A stretch of DNA of 21,328 bases from Patescibacteria group bacterium (GCA_018819085.1 JAHJQT010000036.1:1-21328), one strand, 5' to 3'; positions 6,990-15,601 are shown, counted from the first letter of the stretch. Numbers and translations: made by a program. Notes: generated by a model not told the origin, from the letters alone.

Positions 6990-8210
6990 TTAAGGTAAAT
7001 AACCTTTTAACCAATCTTTAAATTTTTTAATGGTTGGTCCAACTGGTATTCCACTATCTTTACATCTATCTGCATTCCAAAGGACTAACCCGACCGCTGT
7101 AGCAAAAGCAGGATCATCAACTTCATCAATAACACTATCTATTTCTAAAGGAAAACCAATTTGTGCAGGAAGCTTTAATATACTTTTAGTTAAATCAACT
7201 AAACCAGGCATTTTAGCTCCACCTCCTAGAAGAACAACACCTGCAGGTAATAATCCTTGACGATTAATAATTTTTAATTCCTTATTAACTAATTCTAATG
7301 TTTCTACTAAACGAGCTTCAATTATTTTAACTACATCAGAACGAAGCACAGTTCCAGACTCTTCTAATCCTAATTTAGATAAATCAATTACTTCTTTTTT
7401 ACTAACTTCAGAAGAAGTGGCTAAACCATATTCTAATTTTACTTTTTCAGCTAAATCAATACTTCCTCTTAATCCAATAGCTATATCATTCGTAATATGA
7501 GAAGATCCAACGGGCAAAACACAACTATGAATAATATTACCTTCTTCAAAAACAGCCATGTTAACTGTTCCTCCACCCAAATCTAGTGCCAATACTCCTA
7601 ACTCTTTTTGACGTTTATTTAAAGCCGCTTGACTTGCCGCTAATGAGACTGCAACCATCCCATCCTTTTCTAATCCAGCTTCAGAAACACATTTAGCTAA
7701 ATTTTTAATATAAGGTGCTATTCCTTCAATAACTAAAGCGTCTATTTCTAATCTAACACCATTCATTCCTACAGGATCTTTTATATTATTTTGATTATCA
7801 ACTGAAAAATTACGTGGAATAGTATGAAAAATTTCCCTATTTTGAGAAACAGGAATAGTTGATGAAGCATTAATAACTCTATCAACATCTTCTTTAGAAA
7901 CTTCACCATCAGCTCTAGAAATAGCAATAACTCCTTTTGTTGGTTTAGAAATAATATGATTACCACTTATACTAAATACCACACGCTCAATAGATGTACC
8001 ACTACTTCTTTCAGCTTCTTGAACAGATTTAGTAATACTTTTAACCACATCATCAACATCAACTACTATTCCATGACGCAAACCAAAAGAAGGAGCTTGC
8101 CCAATACCAATAATCTGCGGCTTAGTATGATTAGCTCTCATCTTAGCCACTATGGTTCTGATATAACAGGTTCCTATGTCCAACCCAGTTATTATCTGTT
8201 CTTTTGACAT
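6990..8210 (-). CDS. ftsA: Cell division protein FtsA
   Basis: Actin-like ATPase that tethers FtsZ filaments to the inner face of the membrane. The 406-aa protein has the actin-fold phosphate-1 motif TGLDIGTCYIR (8-18), the SHS2-type insertion that follows (IGIGQAPSFGLRHGIVVD), the phosphate-2 motif VLALDLGGGTVNMAVF (about 206-221) and the adenosine motif VVLLGGGAKMPGL (about 325-337). The last residues, KKFKDWLKGYLP, form the amphipathic helix expected to bind the membrane. It starts 9 nt after ybeY without an SD and is followed by a 101-nt spacer before ftsZ. All key motifs look intact. Confidence 0.97.
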   Translation of the reverse strand: MSKEQIITGLDIGTCYIRTIVAKMRANHTKPQIIGIGQAPSFGLRHGIVVDVDDVVKSITKSVQEAERSSGTSIERVVFSISGNHIISKPTKGVIAISRADGEVSKEDVDRVINASSTIPVSQNREIFHTIPRNFSVDNQNNIKDPVGMNGVRLEIDALVIEGIAPYIKNLAKCVSEAGLEKDGMVAVSLAASQAALNKRQKELGVLALDLGGGTVNMAVFEEGNIIHSCVLPVGSSHITNDIAIGLRGSIDLAEKVKLEYGLATSSEVSKKEVIDLSKLGLEESGTVLRSDVVKIIEARLVETLELVNKELKIINRQGLLPAGVVLLGGGAKMPGLVDLTKSILKLPAQIGFPLEIDSVIDEVDDPAFATAVGLVLWNADRCKDSGIPVGPTIKKFKDWLKGYLP

Positions 8211-8219
8211 AATAACTTT

Positions 8220-8690
8220 TTATTCTTTAATTTTTTTTAAAATTATATTCTCTATATCTTTCATGGTTTCATGATTATACCCTAATAAATGAAGCATACC
8301 ATGAATTAATAGAATAGTCAGTTCTTTCTCTAATGAATGATTTAATTCTTTTGCCTGTTTTTTTGCTTGAGGATAACAAATAATTATTTCTCCTAATCTC
8401 TTAATATTATCAGGCGGATCAATAAATTCAATATCTTTGTTTTTTTTCAAACGAGGAAAGGCTTTGGCTAAATAAGGGATCACGGTTTTATCTCCAAAAG
8501 ACAAAACATCTGTCACCCTGTTTTTGCCCCGATACATTTTATTTAGTTTTCTCATTCTTCCATCGCCAACTATTGCTAAACTAATTTCTGTTTTATCCTT
8601 TGCATCAACTTCTTTTAAAACAATTTCTGTTATTTTCTTAAAAAAATTCTCATCTATTTCATTTTGGGTAAAATTACGTATTTCTAGCAT
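8220..8690 (-). CDS. ybeY: Endoribonuclease YbeY (16S rRNA maturation factor)
   Basis: Metal-dependent RNase involved in 16S rRNA 3'-end maturation and ribosome quality control in bacteria. The signature HGMLHLLGYNH sits at residues 130-140 and provides the three metal-binding histidines H130, H134 and H140. The usual Asp of the motif (GYDH) is Asn here. Upstream are the conserved MYRGKNRVTDVLSFG (52-66) and LGEIIICYPQAKKQA (99-113) segments. Between them lies a stretch rich in basic residues (about 70-98) that is longer than in many homologues. The 156-aa length is normal. It lies between yqeY and ftsA in one operon with short gaps. No SD is visible. Confidence 0.95.
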   Translation of the reverse strand: MLEIRNFTQNEIDENFFKKITEIVLKEVDAKDKTEISLAIVGDGRMRKLNKMYRGKNRVTDVLSFGDKTVIPYLAKAFPRLKKNKDIEFIDPPDNIKRLGEIIICYPQAKKQAKELNHSLEKELTILLIHGMLHLLGYNHETMKDIENIILKKIKE

Positions 8691-8708
8691 TGTATAAATC
8701 TAAAAAAA

Positions 8709-9200
8709 TTAATTCTTCAACTCTTCCTGAACAATCTTGCCAACTATATTTCCATCCGTTTTGCCTTTAAATTGAGGCATAATTACGCCCATTAATTTAC
8801 CTGTTTCTTGAGGACTACTAATTCCTAATTCTTCTATTTTTTCTTTAACTATTTTTCTAATTTCATCTTCACCCATTTGTTCTGGCATATATTCCATAAG
8901 AATTTCTAATTCTTTTTTTTCATTTTCAGCTAAATCTGAACGACCTCCTTTTTGATACTGTTCAATAGAATCTTTTCGCTTCTTAACTTCACTTGAAACT
9001 ACTTCAATAACTTCTTCTTCTGTTAATTTACTCATTTCATCTAACTTACTCTCTTCTTCGCCCGCTTTACTTAATTTAGCTCTATTGTCTTTCTCCTTAT
9101 TAAACACAGCAGAAGAAGCCATGCGCAAAACAGAAAGTTTCAATTCATCTTTCTCTTGCATGGCTTTTTTTATATCTTCTTTAATTTTGTCTTTAATCAT
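8709..9200 (-). CDS. yqeY: GatB/YqeY domain protein
   Basis: A 163-aa stand-alone YqeY protein. It shares the tRNA-binding tail domain of GatB, the aspartyl/glutamyl-tRNA amidotransferase subunit, but lacks the catalytic part; its precise role is unknown. Seen features are the N-terminal helix IKEDIKKAMQEKDELKLSVL, the conserved YQKGGRSDLAENEKKELEIL segment (about 82-101) and the C-terminal KLMGVIMPQFKGKTDGNIV stretch (about 135-153). It directly follows rpsU by 13 nt, an order frequent in bacteria (rpsU-yqeY), which suggests a translation-linked function. No SD is visible. It is rich in Lys and Glu, with a long charged helix around 35-75. Confidence 0.93.
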   Translation of the reverse strand: MIKDKIKEDIKKAMQEKDELKLSVLRMASSAVFNKEKDNRAKLSKAGEEESKLDEMSKLTEEEVIEVVSSEVKKRKDSIEQYQKGGRSDLAENEKKELEILMEYMPEQMGEDEIRKIVKEKIEELGISSPQETGKLMGVIMPQFKGKTDGNIVGKIVQEELKN

Positions 9201-9213
9201 ATTTTTATAATCT

Positions 9214-9459
9214 TTATCTTTTTCTTTTCCATTTTGGCTCTTCTTCTAAAAGACCCATTTTTCTTAACTTTTCTTTTTCTTTACCAATTTTTACTCGTCG
9301 CACAGCACTATCCCTACGTTCTCTCTTAGTTTTTTCTTTTTCATGAAATTTATCTTTACGTGCACGAATTAAAACACCGCTTTGTTGGACTTTCCTTGAA
9401 AAGCGTCTAATTAACCCTCTAGTTGTTTCTCCTTGTTGTTTTTTAATTTCAATTGCCAC
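9214..9459 (-). CDS. rpsU: Ribosomal protein bS21
   Basis: Small, very basic 30S protein located near the mRNA channel and the 3' end of 16S rRNA. The 81 residues begin (M)AIEIKKQQGETTRGLIRR and continue with FSRKVQQSGVLIRARK, which is typical bS21, followed by a long Lys/Arg/Glu helix. I place the start at the GTG at 9459 rather than the in-frame GTG at 9468. The upstream one is part of the SD itself, whereas 9459 has GGAGG at an ideal 8-nt distance and gives the usual N terminus. The gene lies 15 nt behind the SLOG protein gene. It is the only gene in this operon with a strong SD (see the separate entry), which points to special translational control. Confidence 0.95.
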   Translation of the reverse strand: MAIEIKKQQGETTRGLIRRFSRKVQQSGVLIRARKDKFHEKEKTKRERRDSAVRRVKIGKEKEKLRKMGLLEEEPKWKRKR

Positions 9460-9464
9460 ATGAT

Positions 9465-9475
9465 TCACCTCCTTT
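9465..9475 (-). promoter_or_regulatory. 11-nt perfect Shine-Dalgarno of rpsU
   Basis: AAAGGAGGTGA on the minus strand is complementary over 11 nt to the usual 3' end of bacterial 16S rRNA (CACCUCCUUU region). It overlaps the last base of the upstream stop codon and stands at good distance from the GTG at 9459. It decides the rpsU start. Most other genes in the window have no recognisable SD. Confidence 0.9.
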
Positions 9476-10047
9476 TATTGAATTTTAACTTCTTTTTCTT
9501 TTTTAATTAATTTAATCAGTTCATCAATTAAACTTTTTGGATCTGAATTATATACAATTTTCCCCGGACCACGGTAAGACGTTTCAACGATCTCTTTAAT
9601 TTTATCAGCTGTTCCTCCGCTACCGGTCAAAACTCCTATTGGTTTATCGTCTTCAAAAGCGATACTAAACTCATTTAACGTACCCATTCTTCCACAGATA
9701 ATTATAACTGCATCTGAAGAACGTGTTAGAATTAAATTCCTTCCAGAATAATTAAAACCAGTATAAACAATAACATCATGAAAATCAGTAGGTAGACGAT
9801 ATGTTCTTACATGAGCTTTTTCTGAAGCTGCTGGAGAAAAACCTATAACAATACCGTTTTCTTCTTTAGCTCCAATTGCTGCCCAATAAGGAACACCAAT
9901 CGTTGCTCCAGTAACAAGAACTCCATTGTGTCTAGCAATTTCTCTGCCTGTTTCTTTTGATAGTTCTAAAGCAGTTTTAGAACAATGTCCCGTTGAAGCT
10001 GCTCCAGAAACACAAATCTTATATTTTAAATATTCTTTCTGTTTCAT
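9475..10047 (-). CDS. SLOG-fold protein (TIGR00725 / LOG-like family)
   Basis: A 190-aa Rossmann-like protein related to the lysine-decarboxylase-like (LOG) and DprA/SLOG superfamily, whose members bind nucleotides or nucleotide-derived ligands. Seen are the first strand and glycine turn ICVSGAASTGHCS (11-23), LVTGATIGVPYWAA (44-57), the SGRNLILTRSSDAVI block (101-115), and GRMGTLNEF (119-127). The last block matches the family's GGxGTxxE signature with Arg at the second Gly. True LOG cytokinin hydrolases have PGGxGTxxE, so that activity should not be assumed. It is the first gene of the rpsU-ftsZ operon, with a consensus promoter placed so that the mRNA would start at its ATG. Its cellular role is unknown to me. 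Confidence 0.85.
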   Translation of the reverse strand: MKQKEYLKYKICVSGAASTGHCSKTALELSKETGREIARHNGVLVTGATIGVPYWAAIGAKEENGIVIGFSPAASEKAHVRTYRLPTDFHDVIVYTGFNYSGRNLILTRSSDAVIIICGRMGTLNEFSIAFEDDKPIGVLTGSGGTADKIKEIVETSYRGPGKIVYNSDPKSLIDELIKLIKKEKEVKIQ

Positions 10048-10054
10048 TTACTTT

Positions 10055-10083
10055 AATTTACTACTTTTTTAAAATTTTGTCAA
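10055..10083 (-). promoter_or_regulatory. Leaderless-type promoter of the SLOG-rpsU-ftsZ operon
   Basis: TTGACA (10083-10078), a 17-nt spacer, TAAATT (10060-10055), then exactly 7 nt to the ATG at 10047. It lies in the 38-nt gap behind the beta-CASP nuclease gene, so the division operon can be transcribed separately. Confidence 0.6.
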
Positions 10084-10085
10084 AA

Positions 10086-11450
10086 TTACAATTCAATTAT
10101 TTCACCTATTTTAGGTGTCTGAACAGATAATCCTAAATGGTCTTTAATGTGTTGAGCTAATGCATCAGCAGGCTCTTCTTCTCCATGACAAACAAAAACT
10201 TTTTTAGGACGTTTTAAAGAATCAGGTTTTATCATATTAGAAATCCAATTTATTAAATCTTTTTGATCAGCATGAGATGAATAACCATTAATATGTTCTA
10301 TTTTTGCTTTAATAGGAATAATCTTATCTAAAATTTCAACTTCAGTAGCTCCTTCTAAAATCTTTCTACCAAGTGTACCTTTCGCTTGATAAGTAACAAT
10401 CAAAAGAGTATTTTTAGGATCTGACAAATAACGTACTTCATGATGTATAATTCTTCCACCTTGAGACATTCCTGCTCCAGCAATAATAATCTTAGGTGAA
10501 GCAACATTATTAATTTCTTTTGATTCTTGTGTTGATAAAGTAAATTTTAATCCTGGAAATTTAAATATATCATCACCAGACTTAACAAGTAAGCTAGTTT
10601 TTTTATTATAATAATTAGGATACTGCTTATATACCTCTGTTAGTTTAATAGCTAAAGGACTGTCAACGAAGATAGGAATTTGTGGAATCCTTTTATTTTC
10701 AACTAATTCATTGAAATGATAAAGTAATTGTTGAGTTCTCTCTAATGCAAAACTTGGAATCATTAGAGTTCCACCCCTTAATACAGCATCTTCAACAACA
10801 TCTTCAATCATATCTTTACATTCTTGTTCCTCTTCGTGGACTCGGTCACCATAAGTTGATTCCATAATAACATAATCAGCATCTTTGATTACTGCTGGTT
10901 CTCTTAAGGTAGATATTTTACTAGATCCTAAATCTCCTGAAAAAACTAACTTTTTACCATCTGCCATTACTTCAATTGAAGCTGACCCTAAAACATGTCC
11001 GGCTTCTCTAAAACATACTGAAATTTTATCATTTAATTTAATACTTTCATCATATTCAATAGGCCTGAACATTTTTATTATTTTATCAATATACTCTTCC
11101 TCAACTAAAGGTATCGTCCCTGCTCTTTTAGCTTTTTCACGTAATAATTTCTGACTGTCTTCAAGTAATAAATGTGCAAAATCTCTTGTTGGTCCTGTAC
11201 TTAATATTTCACCATTAAAACCATTCGTAACTAATTTTGGTAATCTTCCAATATGATCTAAATGCGCATGGGTAATTAAAACAAAATCAATTTCTTCAGG
11301 TGAATAAGGAAATGGTTCTTCATTTTTCTTTTCTATTTTTTGTCCACCTTGAAAAAGTCCGCAATCAACTAAGATTTTAGACTTGTTTGTTTCCAATAAA
11401 TAATTAGCGCCAGTTACCATCCCAGCCCCTCCATAAAAATGTAATTTCAT
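10086..11450 (-). CDS. Beta-CASP metallo-beta-lactamase RNase (CPSF/YSH1-like)
   Basis: A 454-aa cytosolic nuclease of the metallo-beta-lactamase/beta-CASP class, which cleaves RNA as endo- and/or exonuclease. The zinc motif HAHLDH is at 61-66, with further ligands H152 (AGHVLGS) and D173 (SGDLGSS). The beta-CASP start ESTYGDR is at 197-203. The C-terminal RMMBL part shows INGYSSHADQKDL (about 394-406) and VFVCHGEEEPADAL (about 430-443). The 454-aa length fits short archaeal- and bacterial-type enzymes without KH domains. It is the last gene of the lepB-hisS operon, 10 nt after the RNase H-like gene and without an SD. RNase J has a different C-terminal domain, so I favour the CPSF-like group. 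Confidence 0.92.
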   Translation of the reverse strand: MKLHFYGGAGMVTGANYLLETNKSKILVDCGLFQGGQKIEKKNEEPFPYSPEEIDFVLITHAHLDHIGRLPKLVTNGFNGEILSTGPTRDFAHLLLEDSQKLLREKAKRAGTIPLVEEEYIDKIIKMFRPIEYDESIKLNDKISVCFREAGHVLGSASIEVMADGKKLVFSGDLGSSKISTLREPAVIKDADYVIMESTYGDRVHEEEQECKDMIEDVVEDAVLRGGTLMIPSFALERTQQLLYHFNELVENKRIPQIPIFVDSPLAIKLTEVYKQYPNYYNKKTSLLVKSGDDIFKFPGLKFTLSTQESKEINNVASPKIIIAGAGMSQGGRIIHHEVRYLSDPKNTLLIVTYQAKGTLGRKILEGATEVEILDKIIPIKAKIEHINGYSSHADQKDLINWISNMIKPDSLKRPKKVFVCHGEEEPADALAQHIKDHLGLSVQTPKIGEIIEL

Positions 11451-11460
11451 AATTTATATA

Positions 11461-11970
11461 TTAAACATACTTATCTGCAATACTAGATGCAGCATAAGAG
11501 TCTGGTTTAATTTTAGCATTAAAACCATTACCGCGAACCATACCAACAACTTCTTTAATCATTTCTCTAGTTGGACCGTTCTGTCCTATATCAATATGAA
11601 TCTGAAAATCATAATTAAGTTCATGACCTGATTTTAATAATGTCTGTAATTGAGCAAGAATATCCTGAGCTGTTTTTAAAGAAAGAGTCACTTCTTCGTA
11701 AATTCTATCTCTTAATGTATTATAATCCTTACCCCCATTTGTTTTTTTCCAAAAATAACGTCCGCCCTTACCAATACGATAAACAATAATTGCAGTTACA
11801 AAATCAGCTTTTTTCCCACCATTACCATTAGAATCAGTTCCTACAATCAAACGATACTTTGAGTGAGAGTCATTATTAATATAATTAGAAACTTCTTTAG
11901 CCACTTTGACTAATTTCATTTTGCCCAATGTTGGACTTTGAAATATTTCTTTATCTTTTTTTAACTCCAT
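11461..11970 (-). CDS. RNase H-like protein (DUF458/YkuK type)
   Basis: A 169-aa protein with the RNase H-like strand LIVGTDSNGNGGKKADFVTA (about 42-61), which contains the first conserved Asp. The family's C-terminal block is HIDIGQNGPTREMIKEVVGM, then GFNAKIKPDSYAASSIADKY. The DUF458 family is predicted to have the RNase H fold, but its substrate is not known. It lies between the permease and the beta-CASP nuclease with gaps of 6 and 10 nt, so an RNA-related role fits the context without being proved. No membrane segment or signal peptide is present. Confidence 0.82.
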   Translation of the reverse strand: MELKKDKEIFQSPTLGKMKLVKVAKEVSNYINNDSHSKYRLIVGTDSNGNGGKKADFVTAIIVYRIGKGGRYFWKKTNGGKDYNTLRDRIYEEVTLSLKTAQDILAQLQTLLKSGHELNYDFQIHIDIGQNGPTREMIKEVVGMVRGNGFNAKIKPDSYAASSIADKYV

Positions 11971-11976
11971 AATAAT

Positions 11977-13131
11977 CTATTTAATAAAATAAACAATTTC
12001 ATAGATAATTCCGATAATGAAGAATAATATCAGAAAATAAACAAAAAAGCTAGGGATAGACAAACTATAAGCTGGCTCTAAATCACCTTTTGTTTTTGCT
12101 TTAAGATAAATAAGAGTGATAATAACAACATCAATACCAAGCATAACTCCACCAGTTAAAGCAATTACTGTAATAAAATTATCAAATCCTATAATAAAAA
12201 GAATTAATGGAACAATACAAGCGATAAGCCAGGCTAAATTTTTCTTTAATCTTAAATCATACCAAAGAATTTTTTTAAGAGTCAAACTAATAGTTAAAAA
12301 GGACGTAAAAACAGTTAAGATACCAAAAAGCAATGCGAAGACAATAACTTCGTTACCTAAAAAATTACTCAAACCAGTAATTGCATCATCAGAAGTGCCT
12401 TGACCTGTAATTCCTAAAATTAGGAATATAAAGAAAAGATATGTTATTGCAGCAATTGAAATTGCTAATAAAATTAGTTTTTTTAGTTTTTTTGGATCCT
12501 TTGAAAGTATTTCTTTTACTTCCGGGATTAAAGTAGTTCCCGAAAGAGAAAAAAGAATTGCACCATAGGGCAAAAACAGATATTCAATATTAAAATTAAG
12601 TAAATTTCCTGCATCAATCATCCAAAAGCCTTTATAAAAAATAAAGCCTAAAATAAAGAAAAATAAAATAAAAAGAAAAGATTCTGCTTTGGCAATACTA
12701 CCAATTCCAAAATAAGTTAAAATAGCTCCTACTAAAAAAAAGATAAAAACATAAACAAAATCACTACCACCAAAAGATGATTGAAAAATAGATCCTAAAA
12801 ATCTTCCTCCTATAATCAAATAAGCTAGAATAGCACCAGTTAGTCCTAAAGTATTTGAAATAAAAGAGATTACTTTTGCACGTTTGCCCAAATATTTTCC
12901 AGCATAACCAGGTAATCGGTGAAGACCTTTTGTCCTTAAAGCTATTTCTCCATAAAAAAGACCTATTAAAGAAGTTACTGCGCCTAATACGAGAAAATAA
13001 ACAAGCATCGTAAAAATACCTACTTTAGCTGTAATATATGGCAAACTAAAAAGGCCTACTCCTATGATAGTACCTGTTAAAATAGCTAATGCTTGAAAAA
13101 AATTACTATTTTTTGATAATTTACTATTCAT
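11977..13131 (-). CDS. Amino-acid permease of the aromatic/hydroxy amino-acid (HAAAP-like) group
   Basis: A 384-aa integral membrane transporter with about 11 predicted helices. The first helix has AILTGTIIGVGLFSLPYITA, where the broken-helix GTIIGxGxxxLP pattern marks the LeuT-fold amino-acid permeases. A second conserved stretch is LPYGAILFSLSGTTLIPEV (about 187-205). It probably imports an amino acid by proton or sodium symport; tyrosine/tryptophan-type is the closest match but the substrate is not determined by sequence. It overlaps the end of the HIT gene by 8 nt. Its SD, GGAGG, lies inside the HIT gene's final glycine codons, 8 nt before the ATG, so translation of the two is likely coupled. 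Confidence 0.85.
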   Translation of the reverse strand: MNSKLSKNSNFFQALAILTGTIIGVGLFSLPYITAKVGIFTMLVYFLVLGAVTSLIGLFYGEIALRTKGLHRLPGYAGKYLGKRAKVISFISNTLGLTGAILAYLIIGGRFLGSIFQSSFGGSDFVYVFIFFLVGAILTYFGIGSIAKAESFLFILFFFILGFIFYKGFWMIDAGNLLNFNIEYLFLPYGAILFSLSGTTLIPEVKEILSKDPKKLKKLILLAISIAAITYLFFIFLILGITGQGTSDDAITGLSNFLGNEVIVFALLFGILTVFTSFLTISLTLKKILWYDLRLKKNLAWLIACIVPLILFIIGFDNFITVIALTGGVMLGIDVVIITLIYLKAKTKGDLEPAYSLSIPSFFVYFLILFFIIGIIYEIVYFIK

Positions 13132-13453
13132 TTATTTTACCTCCACCTATTAAATGTAAATGAATATGATCGATGATTTGTCCACCTCCGCGTCCAACAT
13201 TAAAAGTTAAACGATATCCACTCTTAGATATTTTATTTTCTAAAGCTAACTTTTTTGCTAAAAAAATCATATCACTCATTAATTCTTTATCTACCTCTTC
13301 TAACTCATTAATTGAATCAATGTGCTTTTTAGGCACTATTAAAAGATGGACTGAAGCTTTTGGGTTAATATCTTTAAAAACTATTATCGCTTCATCCTCA
13401 TAAACAATATCAGTATCTTGTTCGTGATTTGCTATTTTGCAAAATAGACACAT
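13124..13453 (-). CDS. HIT-family nucleotide hydrolase (HINT-like)
   Basis: A 109-aa protein with the histidine triad HIHLHLIGG (H96, H98, H100; H98 is the expected nucleophile). It starts MCLFCKIANHE, where the CxxC pair is typical of bacterial HINT-like proteins and may bind zinc. Conserved IVPKKHIDSINEL (about 39-51) and FNVGRGGGQIIDH (84-96) are also present. Family members hydrolyse nucleoside phosphoramidates or adenylates, such as AMP-lysine. It sits 8 nt after hisS; removing misformed aminoacyl-adenylates is one possible link, but that is inference. No SD is visible. Its last codons (GGGKINE) carry the SD and start of the permease gene. Confidence 0.92.
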   Translation of the reverse strand: MCLFCKIANHEQDTDIVYEDEAIIVFKDINPKASVHLLIVPKKHIDSINELEEVDKELMSDMIFLAKKLALENKISKSGYRLTFNVGRGGGQIIDHIHLHLIGGGKINE

Positions 13454-13461
13454 AATTTTAT

Positions 13462-14754
13462 TTATTTCTTGATTCTTTTTTTGATTTCTCTAACAATCTT
13501 ACTTAAAGGAATAACTTCTTGACTCCCTGAAATCATATCTCTAACAATAATTGATTTATCAATAGCTTCTTTTTGTCCTAAAATTAGAGCAAAACGAACA
13601 TTCATTTTATCGGCTAATTTTAATTGAGTTTTTATTGTATTTTTACTAAATGAACTAGCTATTTTTAAACCAGACTGCTGTAATTCTTCAAATAGTTTTA
13701 ATGATTTCTTTTTTCCTAAATCACCTAATTGAACCAGAAAGACTGAAGGTGCGCTTTTTGATACAATTTTTATTTCTCTTTCTTTAATCAAATTAATAAT
13801 TCTATCCAACCCTATTGCAAAGCCAACTGCTGGAATATCTTTTTTTCCTAAAAGTTTAATTAATTTATCATAACGACCTCCTCCACATAAAGAAATCTGA
13901 CGACCATCTTCATCTTCAGGCCATACTTCAAAAACTGTTTTTGTGTAATAATCTAATCCTCTAACTAAACGAGAATTAAGGATATAAGGAATTTCTAGTT
14001 CATCTAAATATTCTAAAACACCTTTAAAATGATTACTACAATTATCACATAAAGAATCAATAGTTTGAGGAGCTTCTTCAGCTATACTAATGCATTTAGG
14101 CTCTTTGCAATCTAATAATCTTAAAGGATTTTGTTTGAGTCGTCTTTGACAATCAGAACAAAGACCTTTTTTATTGCTTCTGTAATAAGTCGTCAATTTT
14201 TTCCTATAACTAGGACGACATTCAGAACAACCAATACTGTTTATTTGAGTAATTAATTTTTTAAGACCAAGTTTTTTACAAATAGAAAAAAATAATTGTA
14301 TTAATTGAGCATCAAGAATAGGATCTTGTTCTCCAATAACTTCAAAATTAGCTTGATAAGATTGACGATAACGTCCCTTTTGCGGTCTTCCATAACGAAA
14401 GATAGGACCAATGCTATATAATTTAACTGGATGCGGTAAACTTGATAATCCATTTTCTAAATAGGCTCTGATAATAGCTGGAGTAAATTCTGGACGCAAA
14501 ACAAGTTTATCTCTTCCTTTAGTTGTTAAGTTATACATTTCTTTTTCAACAATGTCAGTATAAGCACCTGTTCCTTTTATAAACAATTCTTTCTCTTCAA
14601 GGATTGGTGTATCTATTCTTTCAAATCCAAAAACTTTTGCTGAAAGATGTATAACTTGTCTAACCTTCTCCCAATATGGTTGATCTTTAGGTAAAATATC
14701 ACGCATACCCTTAGGAGCTTGAAACTTATTTTTCGATTTAGATTTATTAGACAT
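13462..14754 (-). CDS. hisS: Histidyl-tRNA synthetase
   Basis: A 430-aa class II synthetase that charges tRNA-His. It begins with the usual FQAPKGMRDILPKD segment. Motif 2 is YSIGPIFRYGRPQKGRYRQ (about 117-135). The histidine-specific signatures are LVRGLDYYTKTVFEVW (about 263-278) and SLCGGGRYDKLIKLLG; motif 3 follows as GFAIGLDRI. An insertion between them has four Cys pairs or near pairs (CSECRPSY, CSDCQRR, LDCKEPKC, CDNCS), common in bacterial HisRS and possibly zinc-binding. The C-terminal anticodon-binding domain starts near PSVFLVQLG. It follows lepB by 3 nt and has no SD, so it is translated within the lepB operon. Confidence 0.97.
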   Translation of the reverse strand: MSNKSKSKNKFQAPKGMRDILPKDQPYWEKVRQVIHLSAKVFGFERIDTPILEEKELFIKGTGAYTDIVEKEMYNLTTKGRDKLVLRPEFTPAIIRAYLENGLSSLPHPVKLYSIGPIFRYGRPQKGRYRQSYQANFEVIGEQDPILDAQLIQLFFSICKKLGLKKLITQINSIGCSECRPSYRKKLTTYYRSNKKGLCSDCQRRLKQNPLRLLDCKEPKCISIAEEAPQTIDSLCDNCSNHFKGVLEYLDELEIPYILNSRLVRGLDYYTKTVFEVWPEDEDGRQISLCGGGRYDKLIKLLGKKDIPAVGFAIGLDRIINLIKEREIKIVSKSAPSVFLVQLGDLGKKKSLKLFEELQQSGLKIASSFSKNTIKTQLKLADKMNVRFALILGQKEAIDKSIIVRDMISGSQEVIPLSKIVREIKKRIKK

Positions 14755-14757
14755 ATA

Positions 14758-15294
14758 TTAAAAAATTTTAGCTGAATCAAAAGGCCAAGCTCGTAACCAA
14801 ACACGGCCAATGATATTGTTTTTTGGTAAAGGTCCCCATTTACGAGAATCGGAACTAGCTGAACGATTATCACCTAAAACAAAATATTCTTCATTATTTA
14901 ATTGAACGTTAATACCTCCTCTAGTAATTCTTCCTTCTGGAAGATAATTAGATTCATCAAGTTTCATTCCTTCTGGAGAATTTGAATTATAAATAAATAT
15001 TAAATCATCTTTAATTTCAATTTTTTCACCAGGTAAACCGACTACTCTTTTAATATAATATTGCGAAGGATCTAATGGGTATTTAAAAACAACAACATCT
15101 CCACGTTCTGGATCATCAAAACGATAACCAATTTCATTAATAACTAAATATTGTCCATTCTCAAAATTAGGCTCCATAGAAGCCCCTCTAACAAAAAATG
15201 GTTGAATTAAATAATATCTAATAGGGATAATAATAGCTAAAGAAATAACTACTATCTTTGCAATTTCCCAAATGAAACTAAATACTTTTAACAT
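14758..15294 (-). CDS. lepB: Signal peptidase I
   Basis: Membrane serine protease that removes signal peptides from secreted proteins at the outer face of the cytoplasmic membrane. The 178 residues contain one N-terminal membrane helix (about 11-30), the nucleophile S39 in GASMEPNF, the general base K82 in YYIKRVVGLPGE, and the box E motif GDNRSASSDSRKWG (141-154). I start at the ATG at 15294 (MLKVFSFIWE). A longer frame to 15393 exists, but its extra 33 residues are translated palindromic repeat A. The repeat ends only 10 nt upstream of the start, so the promoter must lie within or before the repeat. It is the first gene of the lepB-hisS-HIT-permease-nuclease operon. The short form with one membrane helix is normal outside Proteobacteria. 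Confidence 0.95.
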   Translation of the reverse strand: MLKVFSFIWEIAKIVVISLAIIIPIRYYLIQPFFVRGASMEPNFENGQYLVINEIGYRFDDPERGDVVVFKYPLDPSQYYIKRVVGLPGEKIEIKDDLIFIYNSNSPEGMKLDESNYLPEGRITRGGINVQLNNEEYFVLGDNRSASSDSRKWGPLPKNNIIGRVWLRAWPFDSAKIF

Positions 15295-15304
15295 AATAAA
15301 TGCT

Positions 15305-15567
<263 letters not shown>

Positions 15568-15575
15568 AAGTTTAT

Positions 15576-15601
15576 GAAAAATAAAACCGCATAATAATGC
15601 G
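15576..15601 (-). terminator. Intrinsic terminator of the HicBA-surface protein unit
   Basis: On the minus strand, the 5-bp stem CGCAT/ATGCG with a TATT loop (15601-15588) is followed by GTTTTATTTTT. The stem is short but the T-tract is good. It lies downstream of nested hairpin element 2. Confidence 0.62.

Noticed and set aside
9460..9468. rpsU start at the GTG at 9468
   Set aside because: That GTG is part of the SD AAAGGAGGTGA; the GTG at 9459 has correct spacing and gives the usual bS21 beginning.
9475..10047. Cytokinin-type LOG phosphoribohydrolase
   Set aside because: The PGGxGTxxE motif is GRMGTLNE here, so only the broader SLOG family is supported.
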